64,000 bases of DNA from Dolomedes plantarius (Eukaryota > Arthropoda > Arachnida > Araneae > Dolomedidae), in the NCBI GenBank assembly GCA_907164885.2, contig OU015497.1, positions 70,914,472-70,978,471 of the forward strand. Reading direction: 5' to 3'. Positions 38,799 through 52,303 of the stretch are shown one piece after another (the first letter of the stretch is position 1; every line of letters starts with the position of its first letter). A model generated the notes under the pieces. It was not told the DNA's origin. It searched no databases and saw only the letters and a program-made list of their open reading frames with translations. Position numbers and translations under genes: made by a program.

Positions 38799-40146
38799 TA
38801 GTTTGTCGTGGGGAACAACATATAAAAAAAAAAGAAAATAGAAAAGGTGCAGAAAAACCAATTAACAAACGGGACGGAAAATGGAATAGTAAAATGACGC
38901 CAGACGATACGAGAAGAATGTCGTGGGGATACGATATGTTAGGAGTTCAAAAAGGGCAGACAACCCAATTAAAGCGGTAAGTCGGCGGTGCTATGAGAAA
39001 ATTGGAATGGCAATTGATCAGACAAAAGAACCGGATGAAGAGAAGAAATTGAAAGGAAACAATTAAGAGTCGAAACAGCGAGGGGGGTAAAGATAGAGGA
39101 GACATCGAGATGTAAAGGGAATTGTTGACAAAGAGAAGAGGACCCCACACATAGGAGATGTTCTGGGAAAACACATTTCCTAGAAAAATAGGAATGAGTC
39201 GAAGACGGGATTGTTCGAGTATAAAACGCCTCTCACTCTAAATGGTTAAAGAAATGATTAGGGGAGGAACAAGTTAACGAATCAAAGTGGAAGTATAAAG
39301 AAAAAGGTTGAACATGAGAGACGAATGAAAATGTAAAAGGCGCCAGGGGGTTGAGAAGATAATAAAAAATAGAGAGACTGAGAAGAAAAGGATATATCAT
39401 ATTGATGGTGACTCTGAGATTTGGCACCCAAAATAGAGAGTTGTAGCCTCGTAAGCGAGAAGGCAAAAGAGAATATATGGGAGATTGCGCCCCGACGTAG
39501 CGCATCGCTGTAAGCCGGCAACTCAACGATGAAAGGAGCATCAAGGAGCAGCGGAGCCGACATATATTGCCTGAACCCCGCAAGCTAGCATAGAGGATCC
39601 TCGGAGCCGAGCTAGATTGCCTGAACCCCTGCAAGCTACCGATGAGATGATAAGAGGTGAGACTCGTAACCACGACGGAGTGCCTAACCCCCACAAGCAA
39701 CGGATGGAGAACTGATCCGGCCGTTAAAGTCTGCCTATTCCTACGTTATTGAGCGAGTCCGAATAGAGACCCCAATAGATGCACCTGAATATGCCAGCCA
39801 AAGTCCACTTCTGCAGTCTGCAAAAATGGATGTAACCTTTTATTAACTATTGCCAAATATCGTGAGTTACCCGAGTCTTATATGATAGGCGGAAGTTAAG
39901 GAATAATATAGATATATTGCGTACTGAAATGATATTAATTTAAATAAATGAAATAATATAGGCAAATAATACATTGATATAATGAGAATGTCTGTAAGTT
40001 CATAATTAATAAGAATATAATTGAATGTATACTAATATTTGTATTGTGTGAATAAATTAATGTATTGTTTAAAATTCAGAGTAATGGTATCATTGCCTAC
40101 CACTATAACCAATCACGACCCACCCAAAGATAACTACAACATAGTT
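38799..40146 (+). mobile_element. Solo LTR (1338 bp) with 5-bp target duplication
   Basis: 38804-40141 begins TGTCGTGGGGAACAAC and ends AACTACAACA (TG...CA ends). It is flanked by TAGTT on both sides (38799-38803, 40142-40146). Inside are a TATA box (GTATAAAAC at ~39219-39227), a GC-rich R/U5-like region with a degenerate ~50-bp repeat (TTGCCTGAACCCC-CAAGCT at ~39567 and ~39618, a weaker copy at ~39680), and AATAAA signals near the 3' end (~39944, ~40051). No internal coding region and no second LTR are present, so the element has been reduced by LTR-LTR recombination. The TGTCGTGG start suggests Ty3/gypsy, which is inference. Confidence 0.8.
39540..39715 (+). repeat. Degenerate ~50-bp tandem repeat inside the solo LTR
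   Basis: GGAGCCGA-C-AKATTGCCTGA then ACCCC-GCAAGCTA-C occurs twice (~39550 and ~39604), and a weaker copy (GGAGTGCCTAACCCC-ACAAGC) lies at ~39678. Confidence 0.6.
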
Positions 40147-40500
40147 GTCATAACGCACATTTTCAAATCGCAGTTCTTTCAAAACAGTCTGGCAAACCCA
40201 TTACTCAGTTTACTCCAGAGGACGCTATGGGAGGAAACCCAGGTTATAGGTATTACATATGCAAACAGTCAGTAGTGGCCGGTGACAAGCATGAGAAAAG
40301 GATTTTTAAAGAAAGACAGGGAACTTACAGTGCAGTAGCAGAAGATGCGAAGATTTTTGAATAACCCTGCTCGAATGCTATGCTGTTCAACTATAAGTTA
40401 AAAGGATAAGGTTTCGACTTTTAGCGCTCGTGCATTTATAATGTCATTTATTTCTTAGATTCAATTGTAGATGGGAGCTATTTATACTATTCTAATTTAT
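40147..40500. other. Unassigned DNA between solo LTR and LINE relic
   Basis: Nothing recognised. Confidence 0.4.
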
Positions 40501-40501
40501 G

Positions 40502-40930
40502 AGCTCCATCCCAGCTCACTATGTTGTCCACGGGAATGAAATGGCTGACCAACTAGCCAAAAAAGAGACTCAAATAACACAAACATCGGTTATGGAAATC
40601 TTCTTCATTTCAGCAACAATAATTATAAACAGAAAAAATGAATTCTCAGTATGAAAAAAGAAAATTAAGAGATATACAAAATAAGGAATGGAAAGATGAA
40701 ATATTACATATCCCCTCAGCACCAAGAAGAACAAGTGCTGCTGCTTCTAGACTGGCCACAGGACACGACTGTTTGCCTAAATACCTTTTCAGGTTAGGTA
40801 TTCTCGAAAGTTCAAACTGTACTCTTTATGGTATGGAAGTATCTATGGATGCACATCATTTTACACTGTGCTCCGCATTATCAAGTAACTGTCTCTATGG
40901 CAAATATTGGTAGGCCATTGAACTGATGAG
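40502..40930 (+). pseudogene. Non-LTR retrotransposon RNase H end and 3' tail relic
   Basis: In one frame near 40511-40575 the plus strand reads AHYVVHGNEMADQLAKKETQ. This is the last active-site block of the RNase H domain found at the end of Jockey-type LINE pol proteins. After a frameshift (+1), the 91-residue frame at 40638-40913 reads SAPRRTSAAASRLATGHDCL, followed by YLFRLGILESSNCTLYG and a terminal ALSSNCLYGKYW. These match the zinc-finger-like C-terminal tail of the same proteins, with one tail Cys changed (LYG). Endonuclease and RT are absent, so this is a 5'-truncated, dead copy. Confidence 0.75.
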
Positions 40931-41456
40931 GACGAATGGATATCAGCCCAATTAAACTGCTATTTCTGCTCCAAGATTTCTAATGCCATTTTGTTTCGTG
41001 TTTTATTTCTTCTGTTTGTTTGTTGTATTTTAATGGTATATAATGGTGTATAGATATATGTCTAAGTGCTATTGCTTTAATTAAAAAAATAAATTATGAG
41101 TTCTAGTGTATTTTTTACTTGCCAACTGAAGACATGTAAAAAGTAAACTCTTTTCATTGTAAATTCGGATTCGTGATTTTTTCCTGTACATCCATGGGAA
41201 AGAATACAAGAACCAGATAGAAAAAATCAGATTTTATGTTTTTGATTAAATGTGATAGTAGCAATTCAAAGCATTTCAATATTATAAATTGTTATTTCTT
41301 TGGGTCGCTGTTTTGACTATGGGTGAAAAAAAAATTTGATAGTCATAAAATTATATGGGGAGTAGAAAATTTGAGCGCAAAACTATCATGAGCAGCTATA
41401 TAAATAGACAATTGTTCATCCTGGGCTCCTTCCCCTCCTTAATCGTTTACTAATAC
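40931..41456. other. AT-rich DNA, nothing recognised
   Basis: Possibly contains the LINE 3' UTR, but no poly(A) or repeat tail was defined. Confidence 0.4.
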
Positions 41457-41458
41457 TA

Positions 41459-42808
41459 CAGTACTGGCCAGAATGGATGACTCATTTGTTTTTTCCCATT
41501 CATAGTGACGTATTGGCGCCAGATGTTCGTTTTGGCTGTCAACCATAGTGCATGTGTTCTTGTTTGGCATTTCGTTAGTTCATTAGTTGTGTGCGCCGTG
41601 TGTTGACGTACAAATTTTTGCAGAAGGGTGAAATAATATAAAAATGCCTGGTAAAAGAATTTCACGCGAAATGCATGCACAAATAACGATTCTGAGCGAA
41701 GAAGGTTATAGTACTCGGGAAATTGTTGCCAGATTACAATTGGCACAAAAGACAGTTTCCAGGTCTATAAGGAATTTCAAAACAACCGGAAATTATGGAT
41801 ATTCAAAGCCAAAAGGTCGTCCCAAGAGCACAAGCAAGCGCATAGATGAGTCCATAATTTTGGCAGCGAAGAAGTCACCCAGAAAATCAGCGAAAGCAAT
41901 CCAAGCTGGTTTACCAAAAGATGTTAATATCTCTAGTCAAAGGACAATCCGCAGGAGGCTATTCAATGCCAATTTAAAGTCCTACAAGCCTGCTAAGAAG
42001 CCTAAATTGTCTCCCAAAAACATTGCTGACCGACTGACATTTTGTAAAAAGTATCAGGATTGGACTGTGGAGCAATGAACACATGTGATGTTTTCAGACT
42101 AGCTCAAGTATCGCAGTTTTATGCATTTTGTAGAAACATACGACGGCCTCCCAATAAAAGAGACTGTCAACGCTACATTATTCCAACCGTGAAGCATGCT
42201 GCAAAACTCATGGTCTGGGCAGCCATTTGTGCCAAAGGAAGATGTGGATTGTGGTTCATGCCTGAAGACACATCAATTAATGGAACTGTTTATGTCGATG
42301 TGCTAAAAAAGAAGTTACCACCGTTTATGAATATCAACCAGTGCACACACTTCCAACATGATGGGGCACCTTGCCACCAGACTAAAGCTGTTAAGACATG
42401 GATTGCAAAGCAGGGGTTTCAGATCCTTGGGGAGGGGCCCGGAAATTCCCCGGATCTAAACCCAATCGAGAACTGTTAGGTAATTTTAAAGCGCAAAGTT
42501 GCTGAGCGCAACCCCACTTCACTTTCGGACTTAGGAGAAACTATAAAACAAGTGTGGATTACAGAAATTACACCAGACTATTGCGAAAAATTATGAATTT
42601 CCATGCCTGATCGTATCCAAGCTGTATTGGAAAAAAAAGGTTTCCACACCAAATATTGAACCCTTTCTCAATTATGTATCTATACTGTGCTTATATAACT
42701 AAAATTAATAATTCCCATAAAATAAATACTTAGTTAAATGCAATTAGTCTTGTCCATTCATAAATATCACAGTTTTTTGTGGTGAGTCATCCATTCTGGC
42801 CAGTGCTG
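41459..42808 (+). mobile_element. Tc1-like transposon, 1350 bp
   Basis: TIRs are CAGTACTGGCCAGAATGGAT then GACTCA on the left and, read inward, CAGCACTGGCCAGAATGGAT then GACTCA on the right (26 bp, one mismatch). Each is flanked by TA (41457-41458, 42809-42810). It contains one broken transposase gene. Size, TA target and TIR start CAGT are typical of Tc1/mariner elements. Confidence 0.92.
41644..42659 (+). pseudogene. Broken Tc1-like transposase
   Basis: The start at ATG 41644 opens an N-terminal paired-like DNA-binding region: MPGKRISREMHAQITILSEE, two helix-turn-helix blocks over ~1-120, and a GRPKSTSKR hook near residue 57. A TGA at 42076 and a nearby frameshift separate it from the catalytic domain. 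MFSD (first Asp) lies in frame 1. In the second frame (42060 on) are KLMVWAAICAKGRCGLWF, FQHDGAPCHQTK (second Asp) and NSPDLNPIEN (third, Glu). By my count 35 residues lie between the second Asp and the Glu. A TAG at 42477 replaces the residue after ENC, and coding similarity continues to TGA 42657. At least three disabling changes. Confidence 0.9.
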
Positions 42809-42816
42809 TATGTCTA

Positions 42817-43055
42817 TGGTGCCCGGTATAAAGGGCTGAAGTCCAAAAAATAGATTTTTAGATATTTTTTAGTATTGTTAAAAAAAATCTTTTGACTTGT
42901 TTAAAAGGCTTCAGTCTATGAATTTTGTATACAACAGTACATTTTTTGTACAAAAGACTCAAGTCGACATAATTGTTCTGCGATTGGTATAAAAACCAAT
43001 AACTTGGAATATATAAATCACTGTTTTTGACTTAAGCCCTTTATACCGGGCACCA
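42817..43055. mobile_element. Palindromic MITE, 239 bp
   Basis: Both ends read inward TGGTGCCCGGTATAAAGGGC, followed by TGAAGTC or TTAAGTC. They are flanked by TA (42815-42816, 43056-43057). It starts only 8 bp from the end of the Tc1 element. It has no coding capacity. Confidence 0.85.
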
Positions 43056-43057
43056 TA

Positions 43058-46001
43058 CATATATTTCGATCTTATCCCAAGTTTTTTGAATTATTGAGGT
43101 ACATATATTTTTCTTTGTCACTCATCACTAATGATAATGAACCGATACAATACAGAAATGTACAAGTGAAGCAAGGTACAAGTTAAGCGTTGAATTCCTG
43201 AACTGCATCGACTGGAATCGATTTGAATCCCAATATACGTCAGCACGTAACCGAACAAATACAGTTTGGCTTAAAGTCCTACCCTGGAAAATTGCGCCCA
43301 CTTATGTGTGAGAAGAGGTGTATCCGAAGGAGGGTTAAATTATAATGTTAAAACAACAGTTTTGAGCATTTCCGAACTGATGATTTGCAAAAAATTTCGC
43401 TTTGACTTAGTTGCCTATGAATTTTCATTACAATAAAATTATTTCGAGGTAAAAAAAAGCTTAAAGTAGTTATCCGTTTGAAAAATTAAGTTATTTTTAT
43501 CTCAATTCTACTAATCGTAAATATGATTTTTTATTTTTTCCTTTTAAGAAAGAAGCTAAATACATTCATCTCTTATTTCCAATTTTGTCTTTCAGAGTAA
43601 TACTTAGCGTTTAATGTTCCCAAGTCTTCAGAACTTTTCAACATGAGTCACTTTTTATAAAATACAGGTAAAAGTTAATCACTTTTTTATGTAATCACTA
43701 AACCCTTTTCATGATTTTGGTTAACAAAATACCGGTCTATTGGTCTTCTTTGCAGGGACATGTATACGCAACCTTATAAAAATAAATATTGAATTGGAAG
43801 CACCTATAGAAATTTTCCTAAGCCAGAGAATCTCACCAGTCTGAAGCTGAACATTTGCTTTGAATTTCAATAACTTCTTTCGAAGATAAATTTCTATTAG
43901 CTTAAGTGCGAATTTCAAAAATAATGAAATGCGGCACAAATTGCATTGAAAACTATTTATATTACAGGCGTAGAAGAAAAAATAAAGATAAAATTAAACC
44001 TCTTATTCGGAAACTTTTTTTGGGGGGTGGGGCGGGAGAGGGTTGTAAGGGAAAGTTAAACATGCATTTAAGACACGATACTGATGATATTTTTAACTAA
44101 TGTTTTATATTTAAATATTTATAAGTTTCTAAATAATATAATACTGCCAATATGGGCAATAAAAAATCAAGAAACTTTCCTGTTAACACATATAAACTAG
44201 GTTAATTTTACTCCTACATTGGTCTATTAATTTCATTTAACTCTTTCCCTAGTTCTTCCTACACGACGACAATTTTGACAATTTTAATTCAGTTAGATTT
44301 TTCTGTAGATTTCCCTCCTATAAATTTTGGATATAAACTTTAATTTTCCCATGAAAATTGATACCTCGTTGAAATCATAGGTTTATGGTTCGACTATTAA
44401 AATAAAATTAATTTCAAGAATATGACACATATCGATAAAATTTTAATGATAGTCAGTAGAAGGAAACCATACGTAGAAATTATTAAATAAAATATTCACA
44501 GGCCTATACACACACAAGAAAATATTTCAAAGCTTGTAGTTTAGGTACAATATCTAAAAATTAATGATAAGAGAGCTATTCATAATTTATAAAATGCGTG
44601 ATATTTATTTCGACGTTAACAAAATTTATAAACAATCTTAGTAATTTCCCTTTTTTAAATGTCACACATCATTGAATAAAACAGATTTGAAGTTCTATTT
44701 CCGAAGAACTAATTGGAACTAGAAATGGATTAATAAAATATTTGTATGCTTGAATTTATAAATAAACACTTAGAGAAATTAAAGTTTAGAAATACATATT
44801 TCAGCAACCTGTCAAAGACATTTTATTTGGTAACATCTTTTTTGAAATTCCTCAAACTTTCTCAAAAGTTATAAAGATGAAATGTAACATCGCATAATTT
44901 TGAATTACTTCTCCTATTAAATATTTAAAAAATTTACATGCCAAAGGAATAAAAATACATCTTTCAATAGTGAATAAATATTTTAACAGGGTATTTTAAA
45001 AACAAGCCCAAAATTTGAATCTTTTTCGGCCATATTTATTAGCATACCTTCATTAAAAAAATATCTGTGTCAATCATTTAGTGTTCTATTCACTTATATC
45101 ATCCGCCATTGTTCAAAAATTTAAATAATTCAGTGCCCAGATCTCTTTTTTTAATTTTGGAAACGAAATGTTTCACATGAATTATCTCTTAATTTCTATT
45201 CTCGGAACACAAAGCATTTCAATTTATTCAAAAATCCCCATCTTGAAATAATTATGAATCTAGAATTTACATATCATTAATATTAAAACTTATGGAATTT
45301 TCCTTATATATTATCTCTCGATGACAGAAATTTTGTTTAAATATTAATTCTTAAGAGAAAAGAAAAGAACTATGGAGGTATCTGAATATTTTACTTCCGT
45401 AAATCTTGAACACTTCTTCATTCGAAAAAGTTTCATGAAAATTGTAAGTTATTCGCGAAAATGAAAAATGAATGAATGTTGACATAGCTAAAATTCAACT
45501 CGGCAAAATGTGACAAAATTACTAATTCTTGTTTTAACTTTTCTACATATGATATAATATTAATATATATACAGTGTACTAAAAAATCAATTTTTTTGTT
45601 AGCATTCAATATTTTTCTGTTTAGGGGTATAACTTATTTTAATTACAGGAGCACACTGAATAAGCACTTTTATTTCAAACTTTTTATAGCTTTTGAGATG
45701 GATATATGCAAAGAAAAATAGTTGTATCCATGGCGCTAGGAGTTAGAAATTAGAATTTTATTTCAGAGCAAAAATTTAAATGATGTTTTCTTCGTTTGAA
45801 CATTACAACTAAAATTTCAACTAACAAAATTGTATTAAAATGCACAAGGCAACTTTATTTCTCTAAAACGGTGTTCACATCACTAAACGAATGGCAGTCA
45901 AACTGGAATATATCACCATAGAATTAAATTTCAATAATTAATTCGTACAAGAGGAGCTAGTCCTTCGATTTGAACTGAGATCTATTTCATTTGGCTGCTA
46001 C
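43058..46001. other. AT-rich DNA, no gene recognised
   Basis: Short open frames at 43721-44100 lack signatures. A G-rich run lies at ~44021-44040. Confidence 0.4.
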
Positions 46002-46141
46002 GTGTTCAACAGCCCTACGTGTTCACAAAGGCAACTACGTGTTCACAAAGATTCATTCAGCGTCAGCGTAATATATTTTAACCAATCAGCGACAACGGAA
46101 TCAATAGCGCCGACGCTGACGGATCCTATGTGAACAGGCCC
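46002..46141. mobile_element. Fold-back MITE (repeat B, copy 2)
   Basis: Arms GATTCATTCAGCGTCAGCG and CGCCGACGCTGACGGATCC surround an ACCAATCAGCG core, and the right end is GTGAACAGGCCC. The left end carries a local duplication of CTACGTGTTCACAAAG (and a further partial copy upstream from ~45999). It shares its core and right end with 8698-8860. Confidence 0.6.
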
Positions 46142-46479
46142 TTATACTCTATAGCTCGAGGTGAAACTTACTCTAATTTGTCGGATTCCACCGAAAATTA
46201 TTAGTTTTGTTCTTATTTCATGCTTTATAACCCTAATACGTCTGTGGACTTAAAACCACTTTCCGACAGAGGAGAGTATTTATTACAATACGGAAAAAAA
46301 TGGCGTAAGGAAAATTAGCCACAGAAAATCAAAATTAGCTCGTAAGCAAATAAAAATGTTAATGTGATACCTCAGAAGTGGTCTTACATTATTTTATAGT
46401 TACATTATCATTCTTAAGATACTGAATAACTTTTAAGAGATGACAGGATCAATACAGCCGATCATAAAACTATATCATG
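46142..46479. other. AT-rich DNA, nothing recognised
   Basis: No feature seen. Confidence 0.4.
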
Positions 46480-46873
46480 CAGGTTTAACCACGATGAACA
46501 TTTCCGAATTCTGATCCGAATGGTCAAAAAACGAGAACAACAATATACTTCGTTAGGATAAAACCTGTTGTGCACAATTTACTTTTGGTGGAAACCGTCT
46601 TTGTAACATACAGGTTTAATCAGGATGTACTCGTATCCAAATTCTGATCCGAATGATCAAAAAACAAGAACAACAATGTACTTCGTTATGATAAAGCCTG
46701 TTGTGAACACTTTACTTTTGGTGAAAAACGTCTTTATAACACACAGGTTTAATCACGATGTTTTCGTATCCAAATTCTGATCCGAATGATCAAAAAGTGA
46801 GAACAACAATATATACTTCGTTATCATAAAACCTGTTGTGCACAATTTACTTTTGGTGGAGACCGTCTTTGTA
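46480..46873. repeat. Three-unit tandem repeat, ~131-133 bp
   Basis: Units start at CAGGTTTAA at 46480, 46611 and 46744. Each carries ATTCTGATCCGAATG, GAACAACAAT, ACTTCGTTA, AAACCTGTTGTG or AAGCCTGTTGTG, TTTACTTTTGGTG and CGTCTTT-TAA. CAGGTTT near the start and AAACCTG inside each unit are complementary, so each unit can form a short stem. Confidence 0.9.
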
Positions 46874-48806
<1,933 letters not shown>

Positions 48807-49227
48807 AATATACCCTTTACATCCCATCCTTAAATTATAACCTGAAAGGGAAAACTAGCTCATAATTACTTGGCTAGAGCTAGACTCAGCCTGAAAGGGA
48901 TAAATTTAAATTTGGTAGCAGTCGGGTTGAATCATTTATTACAGCGACAAAAGTACATAGTCCTTTCCGAAGACCACGCTTCAACCTTATGCGTGAGAGG
49001 GCGATAAAACATGTGGCTATTATTTTTAGTGTCACAGATATTGAGGCTCGCGATGCAACCCACTCCTTTCTCCAAACGTATACACGTGTAGAAATGCAAA
49101 GGCATGCGATTCATGAGAAGTTCTGTGACTAAGGGTTTGAAAGCGATGAATTAAGATTACTGCGAATTGGATTTAGGAAAGGGAATTGAAATGCTAGAAT
49201 AGAGGACATAATATTTAATATATTACT
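48807..49227 (+). repeat. Dispersed repeat A, copy 2
   Basis: Homologous end to end with 7915-8337, with substitutions and small indels. Shares AATATACCCWTTACAT near the start and CATAATATTTAATATAT at the end. Bounded by simple repeats on both sides. No coding capacity. Confidence 0.85.
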
Positions 49228-49276
49228 TTCTTTCTCTCTCTCTCTCTCTCACACACACACATACACACACACACGT
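49228..49276. repeat. (CT)n(CA)n microsatellite
   Basis: CT repeats then CA repeats. Right border of repeat A copy 2. Confidence 0.9.
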
Positions 49277-49746
49277 CAAAATTTTGACGCATTTTGGTAC
49301 TTTTCTGTTTAACTGTTTACTGCTTGCCCAAGCGATAAAGACTGGGTCTGGCACGCTGCCAAAATTATAACTCACGACGCAGGACATCTGAAATTTTGCT
49401 TTCCAGAGGACCGTTATGGAGGAACGTAATTCTACGTTAAAATGCATTTCTATTAGCAATTTTTACAAATTTGTTGAAATGCCAATCAGGTATTTTGATA
49501 TATATCAATTTACTATAAAAGGATGATAGCAATTGAAGGAGTTTTCCTTGTTAGCTATGACTTATACATAAACACTACAAAGGTACTGACATTCTCTGAG
49601 CATGCAAAGGGATCCATCAATGCGCAAAATGTAAAAAAAGGGGGTGCTATTGGCGTCTGTGAGATTCCGTGCAACCAGTTCAGGGATAAGTAAAATATGC
49701 ATGCTTGTGATATTCTAGTCATTTAAATGTATACATAATTAGGTAG
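49277..49746. other. Unassigned DNA
   Basis: The minus-strand open frame at 49223-49459 runs into the microsatellite and has no signature. Confidence 0.4.
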
Positions 49747-50317
49747 AGCTTCTATATAGGACCCTATTGGCGATATTTTGTATTGGCAATTTTTTACGTT
49801 TTACATTTGGCGCTCATGGTATCCCAGAATTTGTTTCGGCAACTCTGCCACAGTTACGTGTGTTTTAAACTGAAATAAACCATTTTCCAGATTGTAACTC
49901 GTTGGAATACGCCATTTTTAACTACGTACCCCATTGGAACGGCTTTGGTATAGTACAATTCGTATATTGGCAATTTGGTATAGACAGAATTCGTTTCATC
50001 AACCTTGCGACAGTCCCGTGACGCACGCCAGGTTGTACCGCTTTTTTCTTATTTATTTTTTATTTTTATTTAACCATGCCTTTCCGTGTAGATTTATCTA
50101 TAATTTCTAGATCTACAAAGTTTACACTACTTTCTTTCTTTATTATTTTTAATTTATATTGTATAATTTATAATTTATACTGTATTATTTTTTAATTTAT
50201 ATTTTGCAAAATTACATTTCTATGTAGTTCATACGATATTGAAGATGCGATGTTTGGCTAGGCGACCAAAAAAGTCGCCAATACAAAATATCGCCAATGG
50301 GGTCCTATATCGAAGCT
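49747..50317. mobile_element. Non-autonomous element with ~45-bp TIRs
   Basis: The left end AGCTTCTATATAGGACCCTA (then TTGGCGATATTTTGTATTGG) pairs with the right end read inward, AGCTTCGATATAGGACCCCA (then the same TTGGCGATATTTTGTATTGG). Similarity extends over ~45-50 bp with few mismatches. The interior has GC-richer stretches with repeated TTGGCAAT/TTGGAA motifs and no coding frame. I could not define a target duplication, so the superfamily is unknown. Confidence 0.8.
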
Positions 50318-50342
50318 GTTCCCATAATTAAATGGTTTATAA

Positions 50343-50560
50343 GGTAGGCTGAGGTGGCCTTGTGGTAAAAGGCGCTGGTTTTTATTGCTGAGGGTTCTCG
50401 GATCAAATCCCGGTGCTTGCCACCCATACCCCCCATTTGTGTCGTTCCTTCGTAGGGAGCAATGCTCGACCACCTATATGGTGTTCCCGTAATGAAATGG
50501 CAAGCATAAGCAGCGGTGAATAACAATAGGTGAATGTCTATCCGACAAAGTGCTTCCGCA
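50343..50560 (+). mobile_element. tRNA-derived SINE (plus strand)
   Basis: tRNA-like head with box A TGGCCTTGTGG (50355-50365) and box B GGATCAAATCC (50400-50410), followed by a body with GCTCGACCACCTATATGGTG, shared with the fragment at 29.9 kb. It ends in A/T-rich sequence near 50560. Minus-strand open frames here are shadows. Confidence 0.75.
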
Positions 50561-51718
50561 TTGGGAAAAAATGATTTTTAAAATATACACATACTAGTTG
50601 AAAACCCGTATTTCGCTACAAAGTACATTCAAATTAAATACAATGGTCAATGTATGCAATTATTGCCAATATATATATATATATATATAATAAATATGAA
50701 GATAAATGTATACAATTGATGTAAAAAAAGAATGAAATATATTTATAAAAAAATCGTAAGAGATATTTTTATAGACAAAATAATGTAGAAGAAAATATTC
50801 AAATTAAACGTAATAGGAAATATTAAAGAATATAGTACAGTTAATATAGTACAGTTTGAGGAACATAATATCTTTAACTGTATTTTAATATTTTTTTGGA
50901 TAGTGCCCAATTGTCTGCCGCATTAGCAAGACATTTTTATTTTGTCTATTTAGTTGTTTAATGCTCGTGACGATAAATTTATTTATTGTACCAGAAAAAG
51001 AAATCACGTTATCATCATTTAATAAATTAAAGTCTAAAAATTAATCTTTAAAAATGCTAGATATATTTGTGTTTTCCTTAAAGAAAGAGAAACTGTCACA
51101 TACCGGACCAGATGGCACCACTTGTTCAGAATTCATGTAATTCCACTGTTCAATATCGCGTTTTGTCTTGTGTCGTGCTTAAGATATTAATGTAAATAGG
51201 GCCGTTCCTAGGGTAGCTGCCGCCCGTGTACGGGAATAATTTTGCCCCCCCCCCCCCATCATACCGTATGGATCAATTGAAATTTCTCTGAAATATTTTT
51301 ACCTTAAATGAAACAAAGAATTACAGATTATATTATAAATTCAGTTTATTTTTTAATTTTAAACCTAACATAATAATTATTAATGTATTGATATAATAAC
51401 TCTCTGGCACTTGATGGCGGCTCATGCGATCTTGCTGGGATTAAAAATATTTGTAGAGAACCACAAGCCTTCTTGACAAATTCTTCTTTTTCAAGTTTTC
51501 TTTTTCTGTATTGGGCCCCAGGAAGCTTTTTTCGATTATCAGACATGTGTAAAAAAATGAGGTTCTTTTCGTAATGTATACAAATATGAAAAAAAAAATT
51601 AAAAATCGGGCATAGACTGCCAAACAAATTAACTTAAAACCTACCCTAGCATTGAAAACTTATATAACTTTTCAATAAAAGATTGCGCAGTTGCTTCATA
51701 TCCTCATATTGAAAAAAG

Positions 51719-52303
51719 GCAAATATAACTAAAAATTAATAACAGAGCTAGATAATTATAAGAAGAATGTAGACAAAAAACAAACAGAAATCAAGCACTC
51801 GGGGCTCCACGTACCAGAGGCAAGATTCTGTAGTAGTGCCGGAACTAAATCAGAAATCGAGGTAACCGACTGGTCTCGTCATCAGGGAGCCTAACCAAAT
51901 CAGTTAACTCAAGGGGAACTTTCTTAATAGGATGCAGGTATAACCAAAAGACATCCTAAGGCCCCGAGATCCCCATAGAAATAGATAGTCAAGAGCAGAT
52001 GAAAAGATATGGACAATTTGCAGTAAGGGCTCAACACACCATATATGTAAGTACACATATAATCCTAATGAAAAGACAAAGATGCATACATACCCTAACT
52101 CAGTGAGAGACGGTATGGCGAAACAGAATCCAATTTTTACCCTAGTAGTTACGTCACTGTAGCAACACCACTGCGCCACACCCCAAGGAAGTTAAAAAAA
52201 AATATGAAAGCAGAAACCCTAACCAAAACGTCTTTAAAATATACCTGAGACTAAATGCCATTTTTTAAAAATCTTTTAAATTGCCAAAATTATTAGGGAC
52301 CAG
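51719..52303 (-). repeat. Left arm of a ~580-bp inverted repeat (truncated retroelement, minus)
   Basis: Reverse complement of 52988-53562 with moderate divergence. Paired blocks include CAAATATAACTAAAAAT / ATTTTTAGTTATATTTG, GGAGCCTAACCAAATCAGTT / AACTGATTTGGTTAGGCTCC and GATCCCCATAGAAA-AGATAGTC and its complement. The inner end contains the antisense of the last ~16 codons of the RT frame on the right, so it is a 5'-truncated second copy in opposite orientation. The minus frame 51904-52179 and the plus frame 53149-53376 are homologous open frames in the 3' region; function unknown. Confidence 0.85.

Noticed and set aside
39233..39700. 155-codon minus-strand open frame
   Set aside because: It lies inside the solo LTR and has no protein family features.
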